Shown one piece after another: positions 25,707 through 35,489 of a stretch of 64,000 nucleotides of DNA. Below the pieces are notes generated by a model, which was not told where the DNA came from, ran no database searches, and saw only the letters and a list, made by a program, of their open reading frames with translations. The stretch comes from Bradyrhizobium sp. ORS 278 (lineage in GTDB: Bacteria; Pseudomonadota; Alphaproteobacteria; Rhizobiales; Xanthobacteraceae): contig NC_009445.1 in the NCBI RefSeq assembly GCF_000026145.1, positions 4,092,001 through 4,156,000 of the forward strand, given 5' to 3'. Made by a program: the position numbers and the translations under genes. Each line of letters starts with the position of its first letter. The first letter of the stretch is position 1.

Positions 25707-25992
25707 TTGAACCCGCCTGCCGATGCAGGGCGGCAGGCTGTTCATTGCCGGACGCGCTCGTCGTCCTCCCGGCTCGCGGGGATCATTGTCATCACCCCGC
25801 GCGTCGCCTCTCTCTGAAGCGCCGTGCGTGTCACGCAACGGGTCTGGCAGCCGCCCCTGCTTGGGCTCGCAAGTCTAAATTACATAGGCCGGACGCGCGG
25901 CTCCCACAATTTCGCCGCGACCACGCGACACGCTTGGGGTGTCGAGACGTCCGGACGTCGAGACGTGCGGTAGCTTGAGGACGAGTAGCGTC

Positions 25993-26268
25993 ATGCGTTC
26001 GCCAGTGTATGATCTCTATCAGATGAAGCAGGACCGTCTGCCGAAGGGAGCCCGTTCGGCATGGCTGAGGACGCGGCCGAACGAGCCGCCGCCCGCGGCC
26101 GACGACTGGGTCTTCGTCGGCAAGGAACGCCATCCGAGCCGGTGGACCATCGCCGAGATGAACGAGAAAGGCATCTGCTATCGGGAGATCCCGATCTGGC
26201 TGTCGAGCCGCCGCAGCATGACGGCCGCGGCATCGACCGACAACGCGGTGCAGACGCCGGCGGCCTGA
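25993..26268 (+). CDS. Small hypothetical protein
   Basis: A 91-residue protein (MRSPVYDLYQMKQDRLPKGA..., DDWVFVGKERHPSRWTIAEM). The even mix of charged, aromatic and small residues is protein-like. No known family. It is convergent with the PRC-barrel gene. Confidence 0.48.
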   Translation: MRSPVYDLYQMKQDRLPKGARSAWLRTRPNEPPPAADDWVFVGKERHPSRWTIAEMNEKGICYREIPIWLSSRRSMTAAASTDNAVQTPAA

Positions 26269-26307
26269 CGGCCATGGATCGTTGGCGCGAGACCGGTCGG
26301 CCGCGCG

Positions 26308-26688
26308 TCAGGACAGCTGGACTCCATAGTAGTCGTCAACCTTGCGACCGGTCGCGAGATCGCCCCAGTCCCATTCGCGCTCGTCGGAATATTTCGGGGC
26401 GCCGCGCAGCTGGTCCTGGGTCACGGCGGTGACATAGCCGCCGAGCTGCGTGTCGTATTTCAGCGACGGCCAGGGCAACGGATAGTGGTCGTTGCCGAGG
26501 CCAAGGAAGCCGCCGAAGGCAAGCACGGCGTAGGAGACGCGGCCGCTCAGCTTGTCGATCATCACGCGCTCGATCGTGCCGATCCTGTCGCCGTCGGCAC
26601 CATAGACCGCCGTGCCCTCGACCTTGTCGCTGCCGATCAGATTGCCATATTCGCTCTGTTCGAGCATCGCCGTATCCGTGATGGCCAT
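26308..26688 (-). CDS. PRC-barrel domain protein
   Basis: A 126-residue protein. The PRC-barrel core starts at about residue 16 (NLIGSDKVEGTAVYGADGDRIG, then IERVMIDKLSGRVSYAVLAFGG) and is followed by PLPWPSLKYDTQLGGYV. This small beta-barrel occurs in photosynthetic reaction-centre H subunits and in RimM, but stand-alone versions in Bradyrhizobium are abundant stress-associated proteins of unknown partner. It lies in a run of small stress-type genes. Confidence 0.85.
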   Translation of the reverse strand: MAITDTAMLEQSEYGNLIGSDKVEGTAVYGADGDRIGTIERVMIDKLSGRVSYAVLAFGGFLGLGNDHYPLPWPSLKYDTQLGGYVTAVTQDQLRGAPKYSDEREWDWGDLATGRKVDDYYGVQLS

Positions 26689-26715
26689 TTCAACTCTCCC
26701 TTGTTTGTCGCGACT

Positions 26716-26871
26716 TCATGTCTTCTCCGCAGGCGTCTCCGGATGCCGCGTGGCCTCATGCGACGGCGACGTGGTGGCCGTCGTCTGGTGCGCCCGCTGC
26801 GCGCGTTCCTTGTCAGCCGGCTGTTCCTCGCCGCGCTCGGTTCTCACGATACCCTGGCTCTCACGATCCAT
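26716..26871 (-). CDS. 51-residue hydrophilic small protein
   Basis: The ATG at 26871 has AAGGAG seven bases upstream, a near-ideal site. The product (MDRESQGIVRTERGEEQPAD...) is highly charged with no hydrophobic segment, so it is probably disordered in the cytoplasm. It lies between the PRC-barrel and DUF6894 genes on the same strand, suggesting one transcript of all three. Confidence 0.58.
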   Translation of the reverse strand: MDRESQGIVRTERGEEQPADKERAQRAHQTTATTSPSHEATRHPETPAEKT

Positions 26872-26892
26872 CGGACGCTCCTTCGGTTGATC

Positions 26893-27111
26893 TCAATGCA
26901 GCAGGTCGAGCGGCACGCGACAGATCTCGTCGCCTTCTTCGTTGGTCACCAGGACCGCATAGTCCTGATGCCGCAGCTCGGGATGGTCCATGATCAGCTG
27001 ACGTGCGATCACGTCGGCCGAGTCCATCGCCTCGACGTCGCCCGGAAGCTCGACGTAGCGCTCGCCCGCCAGCGTCTCGCTGTTCGTCAAATCAAAGTGA
27101 TAAAACGGCAT
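26893..27111 (-). CDS. DUF6894 family protein
   Basis: A 72-residue protein beginning MPFYHFDLTNSETLAGERYVEL, with LPGDVEAMDSADVIARQLIMDHPEL in the middle. This is the typical DUF6894 layout (short MPxYxFD opening, an E-x-L-x-D helix) widespread in Bradyrhizobium and Methylobacterium. Function unknown. It is the first gene of a probable three-gene unit and has an EcfG-like promoter about 90 bases upstream. Confidence 0.82.
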   Translation of the reverse strand: MPFYHFDLTNSETLAGERYVELPGDVEAMDSADVIARQLIMDHPELRHQDYAVLVTNEEGDEICRVPLDLLH

Positions 27112-27196
27112 CTGTCCTGTCTCAGCTCTGCTCCGCCCGTCACCAGGGCGGCTTCACGCCGCTGCGCGGCGCAAGCGGCCGTCGCATGATGAAGAC

Positions 27197-27221
27197 GACG
27201 CATGCCCGTAGCTTTCGTTCC
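27197..27221 (-). promoter_or_regulatory. EcfG-type general-stress promoter candidate for the DUF6894 unit
   Basis: Read on the minus strand: GGAAC (27221-27217), 16 bases, then CGTC (27200-27197), one mismatch from the alphaproteobacterial EcfG consensus GGAAC-N16-CGTT. It lies about 90 bases upstream of the DUF6894 start. Confidence 0.42.
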
Positions 27222-27355
27222 CCACGGCGGGCCCATGAGCCAAACCGCCGCAACGACTTGGCGCCGAGGAGGTCGAGAAAGTCCGAATTCGCGTAATGCT
27301 GACGAAACGTTCACAGCGGTGGCTGGTTGGTTGCGACCCTCACAGGAGATACCGC

Positions 27356-28369
27356 ATGGCCGACGACCACAACGCTTCGATCTCCCGCCGCCGAATGGTC
27401 GGAGGCACGGCGACACTCGCAGCGGCATCCCTCACCTCGGTTGCAGCGAAAGGACGTGACGCCATGGCCGCAGCTTCCACGACGCCGGAACAGCTGGTCG
27501 ACCCCACTCAGAAATATCCGAAACCGCCGTTCGAGCAGCAATCGCAACCCTGGCCGGGCCTGGCCGGCAAGATGTCGCCCCGGCCCGATCATGGCGAGAC
27601 CAGCTACAAGGGCTCCGGACGCCTCGCGGGGCGAAAGGCGCTGATCACCGGCGGCGATTCCGGCATGGGTCGCGCCGCCGCGATCGCCTACGCCCGCGAG
27701 GGCGCCGACGTCGCGATCAACTATTATCCGACCGAAGAGCCTGACGCGCAGGAGGTGATCGCGCTGATCAAGGACGAAGGACGCAGGGGGATCGCCATTC
27801 CCGGCGACCTGCGCGACGAGCGCTTCTGCCAGCAGCTGGTACAGCAGGCGCTCGAGGCGCTCGGAGGCCTCGACATCATCGTCAATAATGCAGGACGCCA
27901 GCAGGCTCGCCAGTCGATCCTCGACGTGTCGTCCGAGGATTTCGATGCGACGATGAAGACAAACATCTACGCGCCGTTCTGGATCATCAAGGCTGCCCTG
28001 CCCCATCTCAAGCCCGGCTCGGCCATCATCGGCACCTCGTCCGAGCAGGCCTATGACCCGTCACCCGATCTCTACGACTACGCGCAGACGAAAGCCGCGA
28101 CGATGAACTATGTCAAGTCGCTGGCCAAGCAGCTCGGTCCGAAGGGCATCCGCGTCAACGCTGTCGCGCCCGGTCCGATCTGGACGCCGCTGCAGGTGTC
28201 GGGCGGAGCCACGATGGAGAAGCTGCAGAAATTCGGCGGTCAGACGCCGCTCGGTCGTCCCGGACAGCCGGCTGAGCTTGCGTCGATCTATGTCCAGTTG
28301 GCCGCAGCGGATGCAAGCTATGCCAATGGCCAGGTCTACGGCGCGGCAGGAGGGTCCGGGCAGCCATGA
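27356..28369 (+). CDS. SDR-family oxidoreductase with Tat-like N-terminus
   Basis: A 337-residue short-chain dehydrogenase of the YghA-like group. It has the NAD(P)-binding motif ALITGGDSGMGRAAAIAYA, the NNAGRQ structural motif, and the catalytic Ser in IIGTSSEQAY with YAQTK as the Tyr-x-x-x-Lys pair. The N-terminus has SRRRMVGGTATLAAASLTSVA, a twin-arginine-like signal followed by a hydrophobic run, uncommon for an SDR and suggesting possible export. The ATG at 27356 is set by AGGAG seven bases upstream. Substrate unknown; such SDRs are often stress-induced aldehyde or alcohol reductases. Confidence 0.84.
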   Translation: MADDHNASISRRRMVGGTATLAAASLTSVAAKGRDAMAAASTTPEQLVDPTQKYPKPPFEQQSQPWPGLAGKMSPRPDHGETSYKGSGRLAGRKALITGGDSGMGRAAAIAYAREGADVAINYYPTEEPDAQEVIALIKDEGRRGIAIPGDLRDERFCQQLVQQALEALGGLDIIVNNAGRQQARQSILDVSSEDFDATMKTNIYAPFWIIKAALPHLKPGSAIIGTSSEQAYDPSPDLYDYAQTKAATMNYVKSLAKQLGPKGIRVNAVAPGPIWTPLQVSGGATMEKLQKFGGQTPLGRPGQPAELASIYVQLAAADASYANGQVYGAAGGSGQP

Positions 28370-28382
28370 CCGGTCGCGCGAA

Positions 28383-28514
28383 CTAGATGTGCGTCACGGG
28401 TTGCGGCAAAGCGTAAGCCTCGGTGTGAACCTGGCGGATGGTGGTGAAAGCCGCCGCCGCCGAGGCAACGCTGAATGCGGTCAGCAGCGCAAGCATTATA
28501 GTACGAGGAGTCAT
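28383..28514 (-). CDS. 43-residue predicted secreted peptide
   Basis: The ATG at 28514 has GGAGG seven bases upstream. MTPRTIMLALLTAFSVASAAAA is a clear signal peptide with an Ala-rich cleavage region, leaving a mature part of only about 20 residues (FTTIRQVHTEAYALPQP). The gene is convergent with the SDR. Unknown function. Confidence 0.62.
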   Translation of the reverse strand: MTPRTIMLALLTAFSVASAAAAFTTIRQVHTEAYALPQPVTHI

Positions 28515-28537
28515 CGCGCGTCCTCCCTGGTCGACGC

Positions 28538-28732
28538 TTAGTCCTGAGACAAACTTGCTTTCCGACCCGACAGCGGCGTCATCTCGCCATCGAGCCAGTC
28601 TTGTTCGAGCGCCAGCGCACGCCAGCCCTGAGCCATGCGCGTGTAGCGGCGACTTGCCGGATCACTCTCGGCTCGCTCTGCGAGTTGGAGGCAATTGTCG
28701 GCGTGTTCTCTGAAGATGTCTGACTGTTTCAT
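28538..28732 (-). CDS. Small hypothetical protein (MKQSDIF-type)
   Basis: A 64-residue helical protein (MKQSDIFREHADNCLQLAE, then TRMAQGWRALALEQDWLDGE). The pattern of a DNCxxLAE helix and a second helix with WRxLAxEQ is one I have seen in many Bradyrhizobium hypothetical proteins, though it has no assigned role. The ribosome binding site is weak. The 447 bases to its right, up to the HAMP kinase start, hold no other gene I can support. Confidence 0.6.
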   Translation of the reverse strand: MKQSDIFREHADNCLQLAERAESDPASRRYTRMAQGWRALALEQDWLDGEMTPLSGRKASLSQD

Positions 28733-29014
28733 GGAGATGAGTTGGGAGCCACTCCAAGCACCCGCAACCGGGTTACGCGATATTAATGTCCCCTCCATTT
28801 GCACGACCACACCGCATGGCGCAGGCAGCGAGCAGCCGGAACTGGTCGCATCAGCATGCCCAGGCGGCTGCTCAGCGTAGCTCTGGTCTTGCCGGGCTGG
28901 AACTCTGATAGCCGTTGTTGCTTCGAGCATTCCTCCATGGCGCGAGCGTATAGCTGTCAGCTTGACCCTTGAGTTCCACGCCTCATGCACCCAACGACAA
29001 CGCAAAACTCATTT

Positions 29015-29039
29015 GGAACGAAAACGGGCGAGTGGAGTT
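29015..29039 (+). promoter_or_regulatory. Possible EcfG-like promoter for the HAMP kinase
   Basis: GGAAC at 29015-29019, 16 bases, then AGTT at 29036-29039: three of four -10 bases match. It lies about 140 bases before the kinase start. Weak on its own; listed because other EcfG-like sites occur nearby. Confidence 0.25.
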
Positions 29040-29179
29040 GAGCCGCTTGTGCCAGTTCCATGCGGTTCCATTCGCTTTGAGATCGTGCACACGGCTTGAT
29101 TTGATAGGTTGCCACAGCTTCTATGCCGCGACCTTTTGAGACTCGGATTCTTGTAGTCGTCCTGACTCGGGGGAACTTG

Positions 29180-32100
29180 ATGAGCGATCTCGACACTGCA
29201 AAGAGCCCGCTGCCGATGCAGCAGGGCTCCCACCGTCACGGCAATGGCGCGGGAGCGGTGGACGCCAGCCAGGACCTGCTTCGTGCTCTTCAGGCGATGC
29301 GCTCTGGCGACTTCTCCGTCCGCATGAGCGGCGACTACCTGGGCATCGACGGGAAGATTGCCGATACCTTCAACGAGATCATCGCCGCCAATCAGCGCAT
29401 GGCTCAGCAGTTGGAGCGCGTCGGGCAGGTCGTCGGTCGCGAAGGCAAGACGCGGCAGCGTGTCAGGTTCGGCATTGCCAGTGGCTCCTGGGCGGACATG
29501 GAAGGTTCCATCAATACGTTGATCGATGACCTGCTGTGGCCGACGCGGGAGGTCACCCGGGCCGTGGCTGCGGTGGCGCAAGGCGACCTCCTGCAGACCG
29601 TCAAGCTCGACGTCGACGGCCGGCCGCTGGGTGGTGAATTCCTGCAGTCAGCCACGATCGTCAACACGATGATCAAGCAGCTCAGCGTGTTCACCTCAGA
29701 AGTGACGCGGGTCGCGCGCGAGGTCGGCACCGAGGGCAAACTCGGTGGTCAGGCTCAGGTGCCCGAAGTGACCGGCGTCTGGAAAGACCTGACCGAGAGC
29801 GTCAACTCCATGGCCAACAATCTGACTGGCCAGGTTCGCAACATCGCTGAGGTGACCATCGCTGTCGCCAATGGCGACCTGTCCAAGAAGATCACCGTGG
29901 ACGTCCGCGGCGAGATCCTGCAGCTGAAGGAAGCCATCAATACGATGGTCGATCAGTTGCGTTCTTTCGCCTCCGAGGTAACGCGCGTCGCGCGCGAGGT
30001 CGGCACGGACGGCAAGCTCGGTGGCCAGGCCATCGTCCCGGGCGTCGCCGGCACCTGGAAGGACCTGACGGACTCCGTCAACGCCATGTGCGGCAACCTC
30101 ACCGCACAAGTCCGTAACATCGCTAACGTAACCACCGCCGTCGCGCGTGGCGACCTGTCGCGCAAGATCACGGTCGACGTGCGCGGCGAGATTCTCGAGT
30201 TGAAGGACACCATCAATACGATGGTGGACCAGCTCAATGCCTTCGCCTCCGAGGTGACGCGCGTCGCCCGCGAGGTCGGCACCGAGGGCAAGCTCGGCGG
30301 TCAGGCGCAGGTGCCCGGTGTGGCCGGCACGTGGAAGGACTTGACTGACAACGTCAACTTCATGGCGTCCAACCTGACAGCACAGGTCCGCAACATCGCC
30401 GATGTCGCGACCGCAATCGCGAGCGGCGACCTCTCGAAGAAGATCACCGTGAACGTCTCCGGCGAAATCCTTCAACTCAAGGAGACGCTGAACACGATGG
30501 TCGATCAGCTCAACGCCTTCGCCGGCGAGGTGACGCGCGTGGCGCGCGAGGTCGGCACCGACGGCCGGCTCGGCGGTCAGGCCAACGTGCTCGGCGTCGC
30601 CGGCACCTGGAAGGATCTCACTGAGAGCGTCAACTCGATGGCCTCGAACCTGACGGCACAGGTCCGCAACATCGCGGAGGTGACGACGGCGGTCGCCAAT
30701 GGCGACCTGTCGAAGAAAATCACGGTGGACGTGCGCGGCGAGATCCTGGAGCTGAAAGACACCATCAACACGATGGTCGATCAGCTCAACGCCTTCGCCG
30801 GCGAGGTCACACGCGTCGCGCGCGAGGTCGGCACCGAGGGTAAGCTTGGCGGCCAGGCGATGGTCCGCGGCGTCGCCGGCACGTGGAAGGATCTCACCGA
30901 CAGTGTCAACTCGATGGCCTCGAACCTCACGGGCCAGGTACGCAATATCGCCGAAGTGGCGACGGCCGTGGCCAAGGGCGACCTGTCGAAGAAGATCACC
31001 GTGAACGTGTCGGGTGAGATCCTGCAGCTGAAGGAAACCTTGAACACGATGGTCGATCAGCTCAACGCCTTCGCCGGAGAGGTCACGCGCGTCGCGCGCG
31101 AGGTCGGCACCGACGGCAAGCTCGGCGGCCAGGCCGAGGTGCCCGGTGTCGCCGGCACGTGGAAGGACCTGACCGACAGCGTGAACTCGATGGCCGGCAA
31201 TCTCACGGCCCAGGTGCGCAACATCGCCGAGGTCGCGACCGCCATCGCCGGCGGCGATCTGTCGCGCAAGATCACCGTCGACGTACGCGGCGAAATCCTG
31301 AGCCTGAAGGAAACGCTGAACACGATGGTCGACCAGCTCAACCGCTTCGCGGGCGAGGTGACGCGCGTCGCGCGCGAGGTCGGCACCGAGGGGCGGCTTG
31401 GCGGACAGGCAAACGTGCCTGGCGTCGCCGGCACGTGGAAGGATCTCACCGACAGCGTCAACTCGATGGCCGGCAATCTGACTGCGCAGGTCCGCAACAT
31501 CGCCGAGGTGACGACGGCCGTGGCGCGCGGCGACCTGTCGCGCAAGATCACGGTCGACGTGAAGGGCGAGATTCTGGAACTCAAGAACACCATCAACACC
31601 ATGGTCGATCAGCTCAATGCCTTCGCCTCAGAGGTGACGCGTGTCGCGCGCGAGGTTGGAACCGAAGGCAAGCTCGGCGGCCAGGCCGAAGTGCCGGAAG
31701 TCGCGGGCACCTGGAAGGACCTCACCGACAGCGTCAACTTCATGGCCTCGAACCTGACGGCACAGGTGCGCAACATCGCCGAGGTGGCGACAGCGATCGC
31801 CGGCGGCGATCTGTCGAAGAAAATCACGGTCGACGTGCGCGGCGAGATCCTGCTGCTCAAGGACACCTTGAACACGATGGTCGAGCAGCTGCGCTCGTTT
31901 GCGGCCGAGGTGACCCGCGTCGCGCGCGAGGTCGGAACCGAAGGCCGCCTCGGCGGCCAGGCCGTGGTGCCCGGAGTCGGAGGCACATGGAAGGACCTCA
32001 CCGACAACGTCAACCTGCTCGCGGCCAACCTGACCACGCAGGTCCGCAACATCGCCGAAGTCACGACGGCCGTCGCGCGCGGCGACCTCTCGCGCAAGAT

Positions 32101-35100
32101 CACGGTCGACGTGAAGGGCGAGATCCTCGAGCTGAAGAACACCATCAACACGATGGTCGATCAGCTCAACGCCTTCGCAGGCGAGGTCACGCGCGTCGCG
32201 CGCGAGGTCGGCACCGAGGGCAAGCTCGGTGGCCAGGCGCAAGTGCCCGGCGTCGCCGGTACCTGGAAGGACCTCACCGACACCGTGAACTTCATGGCGG
32301 CCAACCTGACCGAGCAGGTCCGCGGCATCGTCAAGGTCGTGACGGCCGTGGCGAATGGCGACCTCAAGCAGAACCTCACCGTGAAGTCGAAGGGTGAGGT
32401 TGCCGCGCTCGCCGAAACCATCAACAACATGACCGAGACGCTCGCGACCTTCGCGGATCAGGTCACCAGCGTTGCGCGCGAGGTCGGCGTTGAAGGCCGT
32501 TTGGGCGGCCAAGCCAACGTGCCCGGCGCGGCCGGCACCTGGAAGGACCTGACCGGCAACGTCAACCTGCTGGCGGCCAACCTGACCTCGCAGGTGCGCG
32601 CGATCGCCGAGGTGGCGACCGCCGTGACCAAGGGCGACCTCACCCGCACCATTCAGGTCGATGCGCGCGGCGAGGTGGCCGAGCTCAAAGACAACATCAA
32701 CACGATGATTACCAATCTGAGGCTGACGACCGACCTCAACACCGAGCAGGACTGGCTCAAGACGAACCTCGCCAAGTTCACCAACATGCTGCAGGGTCAG
32801 CGCGACCTCACCACTGTGGGTCGGCTGCTGCTGACCGAGCTGACGCCGCTGGTGAACGCGCATCGCGGCGTGATCTACCAGGTCGAAACCGAGTATACCC
32901 CGCAACTGCGCCTGCTCGCCTCCTACGCCAATGACGGCGTCTATCCGCATCGCCAGCTCGTCCAGTTCGGCGAGGGACTGATCGGCCAGTGCGCCATCGA
33001 CAAGCGGCAGCGGCTGATCGCCGAAATCCCGGCCGATGTCATTCCGGTAGGCTCCGCCCTGCTCCGCGCCGTTCCGAAAAACCTCGTGGTGCTGCCGGTG
33101 CTGTTCGAAAATCAGGTCAAGGCCGTGATCGAGCTGGCGTCGCTGAGCCCGTTCACGACGTCGCAGATGACCTTCCTCGAGCAGCTGACGGACTCCATCG
33201 GCATCGTTCTCAACTCGATCGAGGCCACGATGCAGACCGAAGGCCTGCTGAAGCAGTCGCAGCAGCTCGCCGCGGAGCTGCAGGCGCAGCAGCGCGAGCT
33301 GCAGCAGACCAACGAGCAGCTCGAGCAGAAAGCGCAGCAACTCGCGGAGCGCAACGTCGAGGTCGAGCGCAAGAACCAGGAGATCGAGCAGGCTCGCCGC
33401 GCGCTCGAGGAGAAGGCAACCGAGCTCGCGCTGACCTCGAAGTACAAGTCCGAATTCCTCGCCAACATGTCGCACGAGCTGCGCACGCCGTTGAACAGCA
33501 TCCTGATCCTCGGTCAGCAGTTGACCGAAAATCCGGACGGCAATCTCACCGTCAAGCAGGTCGAGTTCGCTCGTACCATCCATGGCGCCGGCACGGACCT
33601 GCTCAACCTCATCAGCGACATTCTTGATCTCTCCAAGATCGAATCCGGCACCGTTACGGTCGATGCGGAGGAGATCCTGACCGCCAACCTGCTGGAAACC
33701 GTTGGACGTCCGTTCCGGCATGAGGCGGAGAATCGCCTGCTCTCCTTCAACATCGACGTCGATCCGAACCTTGCCCGCAGCATCGTCACGGACTCCAAGC
33801 GATTGCAGCAGGTTCTGAAGAACCTGCTTTCGAACGCCTTCAAGTTCACCGCCGACGGCGGGGTCCGCTTGAAAGTATCAGCCGCGCTCGGTGGCTGGAG
33901 CGCCGATCACCCGGTGCTCAACAGCACGCCGGCCGTGATTGCCTTCGAAGTCACCGACACCGGCATCGGCATCCCGCAAGACAAGCAGAAGCTGATCTTC
34001 GAGGCCTTTCAGCAGGCTGATGCCGGCACCAGCCGCAAATATGGCGGCACCGGTCTTGGCCTGGCGATCAGCCGCGAGCTCGCCAACCTCTTGGGCGGCG
34101 AGATCCACCTGCGCAGCGCGCCCGGCAAGGGCAGCACCTTCACGCTGTATCTGCCGCTGAAATATTCCGGACCTGCCACGGCGCCGCGCGTCAGCCCGCC
34201 CGCTTCCGCCTCTTACCTCCAAACTCCCGCTCTGCAGCAGATCACGGCGCCAGAGCGCGTGATGGAACCGCTCCCGGACGACCGGCTCGATCTCGCGCCC
34301 GGAGACACCATTCTTCTTGTCGTCGAGGATGATCCTCATTACGCCCGCGTCCTGATCGATCTTGCGCGCGACAAGGGGTTCAAGGTTCTGATCGCAAGCC
34401 GGGGCGCCGAGGCGCTCGAGCTTGCCAAGCAGTATCAGCCTGCGGCGATCTCCCTCGACGTGTTCTTGCCGGACATGCTCGGCTGGACCGTTCTTAGTCA
34501 GCTGAAGCACAACCCGCTGACCCGGCACATCCCTGTGCAGATCATCACGCTCGACGAGGACCGCCAGCACGCGCTGGCACGCGGCGCGTTCTCCTTCGTC
34601 AGCAAGCCGACCACCACCGAAGGCGTCAGTGCGGCGCTGACGCAGATCAAGGAGTATGCCAAGCCCAGACGCAAGCGGTTGCTGATCGTGGAGGATAACG
34701 ACGCCGAGCGGATGAGCATTCGCCAACTGCTTGAGCACGACGACATCGAGATCGTCGGAGCGGACACGGGTGCGGCCGCGCTCGATACGCTCCGCAGTGG
34801 TCCCTGTGACTGTGTCGTCCTCGATCTTCGGCTGCCCGACATGAGCGGCTTCGACGTGCTCGAGCAGTTGCGCACCGACGAGACACTGGCCGGCGTTCCG
34901 GTGGTGGTCTTCACCGGCCGGGAACTGTCGGCCGAGGAAGATGCCGAGCTGCACACCATGGCGCGCAGCATCGTGGTCAAGGGCGTCGAATCGCCCGAGC
35001 GTCTGCTCGATGAGACATCGCTGTTCCTGCACCGCGTCATCACGGAACTGCCGATCGAGAAGCAGCGCATGCTGGAAAAGCTGAACAGCTCCGACGAGGA

Positions 35101-35476
35101 CCTCATCGGCAAGACCGTGCTGCTGGTCGACGACGACGCACGCAACATCTTCGCGCTGTCGAGCGTGCTGGAACGACGTGGCATGAAGGTGCTGACGGCA
35201 ACGACCGGAAGCGAGGCCATCGACCTCGTGCAGGGAAACCCGGAGATTGCGATCGTGCTGATGGACATCATGATGCCCCAGATGGATGGCTATCAGACGA
35301 TCGGCGTCATCAGGCAGTCCCCGATCTTCGCCCGCCTCCCCATCATCGCGTTGACCGCGAAGGCCATGAAGGGAGACCGCGAAAAGTGTCTCGAGGCCGG
35401 CGCCTCCGACTATCTGGCCAAACCCGTCAACACCGAGCAGCTGCTTCTTGCCATCCGCATGTGGCTGCACCGCTGA
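29180..35476 (+). CDS. Giant cytosolic hybrid histidine kinase with tandem HAMP repeats, GAF and three receiver domains
   Basis: A 2098-residue protein with no membrane segment. Domains: a divergent HAMP-like region (about 30-170); eleven tandem 92-residue HAMP units (173-1184), each containing [17 protein letters not shown] and later [15 protein letters not shown]; a GAF domain (about 1210-1365); a Gln/Glu-rich coiled coil; HisKA with [11 protein letters not shown] and phospho-acceptor His1432; HATPase_c with GTGLGLAIS; and three receiver domains with Asp1760, Asp1882 and Asp2029. The layout is that of fungal group III (NIK1-type) osmosensing kinases and their bacterial relatives, where poly-HAMP arrays transmit signals without a membrane sensor. 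The ATG at 29180 follows GGGGGAA. The next gene, a REC-PAS-HWE kinase, starts 13 bases after the stop. Confidence 0.93.
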   Translation: MSDLDTAKSPLPMQQGSHRHGNGAGAVDASQDLLRALQAMRSGDFSVRMSGDYLGIDGKIADTFNEIIAANQRMAQQLERVGQVVGREGKTRQRVRFGIASGSWADMEGSINTLIDDLLWPTREVTRAVAAVAQGDLLQTVKLDVDGRPLGGEFLQSATIVNTMIKQLSVFTSEVTRVAREVGTEGKLGGQAQVPEVTGVWKDLTESVNSMANNLTGQVRNIAEVTIAVANGDLSKKITVDVRGEILQLKEAINTMVDQLRSFASEVTRVAREVGTDGKLGGQAIVPGVAGTWKDLTDSVNAMCGNLTAQVRNIANVTTAVARGDLSRKITVDVRGEILELKDTINTMVDQLNAFASEVTRVAREVGTEGKLGGQAQVPGVAGTWKDLTDNVNFMASNLTAQVRNIADVATAIASGDLSKKITVNVSGEILQLKETLNTMVDQLNAFAGEVTRVAREVGTDGRLGGQANVLGVAGTWKDLTESVNSMASNLTAQVRNIAEVTTAVANGDLSKKITVDVRGEILELKDTINTMVDQLNAFAGEVTRVAREVGTEGKLGGQAMVRGVAGTWKDLTDSVNSMASNLTGQVRNIAEVATAVAKGDLSKKITVNVSGEILQLKETLNTMVDQLNAFAGEVTRVAREVGTDGKLGGQAEVPGVAGTWKDLTDSVNSMAGNLTAQVRNIAEVATAIAGGDLSRKITVDVRGEILSLKETLNTMVDQLNRFAGEVTRVAREVGTEGRLGGQANVPGVAGTWKDLTDSVNSMAGNLTAQVRNIAEVTTAVARGDLSRKITVDVKGEILELKNTINTMVDQLNAFASEVTRVAREVGTEGKLGGQAEVPEVAGTWKDLTDSVNFMASNLTAQVRNIAEVATAIAGGDLSKKITVDVRGEILLLKDTLNTMVEQLRSFAAEVTRVAREVGTEGRLGGQAVVPGVGGTWKDLTDNVNLLAANLTTQVRNIAEVTTAVARGDLSRKITVDVKGEILELKNTINTMVDQLNAFAGEVTRVAREVGTEGKLGGQAQVPGVAGTWKDLTDTVNFMAANLTEQVRGIVKVVTAVANGDLKQNLTVKSKGEVAALAETINNMTETLATFADQVTSVAREVGVEGRLGGQANVPGAAGTWKDLTGNVNLLAANLTSQVRAIAEVATAVTKGDLTRTIQVDARGEVAELKDNINTMITNLRLTTDLNTEQDWLKTNLAKFTNMLQGQRDLTTVGRLLLTELTPLVNAHRGVIYQVETEYTPQLRLLASYANDGVYPHRQLVQFGEGLIGQCAIDKRQRLIAEIPADVIPVGSALLRAVPKNLVVLPVLFENQVKAVIELASLSPFTTSQMTFLEQLTDSIGIVLNSIEATMQTEGLLKQSQQLAAELQAQQRELQQTNEQLEQKAQQLAERNVEVERKNQEIEQARRALEEKATELALTSKYKSEFLANMSHELRTPLNSILILGQQLTENPDGNLTVKQVEFARTIHGAGTDLLNLISDILDLSKIESGTVTVDAEEILTANLLETVGRPFRHEAENRLLSFNIDVDPNLARSIVTDSKRLQQVLKNLLSNAFKFTADGGVRLKVSAALGGWSADHPVLNSTPAVIAFEVTDTGIGIPQDKQKLIFEAFQQADAGTSRKYGGTGLGLAISRELANLLGGEIHLRSAPGKGSTFTLYLPLKYSGPATAPRVSPPASASYLQTPALQQITAPERVMEPLPDDRLDLAPGDTILLVVEDDPHYARVLIDLARDKGFKVLIASRGAEALELAKQYQPAAISLDVFLPDMLGWTVLSQLKHNPLTRHIPVQIITLDEDRQHALARGAFSFVSKPTTTEGVSAALTQIKEYAKPRRKRLLIVEDNDAERMSIRQLLEHDDIEIVGADTGAAALDTLRSGPCDCVVLDLRLPDMSGFDVLEQLRTDETLAGVPVVVFTGRELSAEEDAELHTMARSIVVKGVESPERLLDETSLFLHRVITELPIEKQRMLEKLNSSDEDLIGKTVLLVDDDARNIFALSSVLERRGMKVLTATTGSEAIDLVQGNPEIAIVLMDIMMPQMDGYQTIGVIRQSPIFARLPIIALTAKAMKGDREKCLEAGASDYLAKPVNTEQLLLAIRMWLHR
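29696..32731 (+). repeat. Eleven in-frame tandem 276-bp repeats coding HAMP units
   Basis: Exact period of 276 bases (92 codons) from 29696 to 32731, eleven units. The first nine are very similar at the DNA level; the last two diverge ([15 protein letters not shown] and [15 protein letters not shown] replace the standard block). Units differ mainly at one loop: DVRGEI, NVSGEI or DVKGEI. This is a recombination-prone coding repeat in which copy number could vary between strains. Confidence 0.95.
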
Positions 35477-35489
35477 ACGGCTGATCACC

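Noticed and set aside
31628..33721. Long open frame (697 codons) antisense to the HAMP kinase
   Set aside because: High GC and a repeated sense sequence leave the antisense frame open by periodicity; it merely mirrors the repeat units and has no ribosome binding site or family features.
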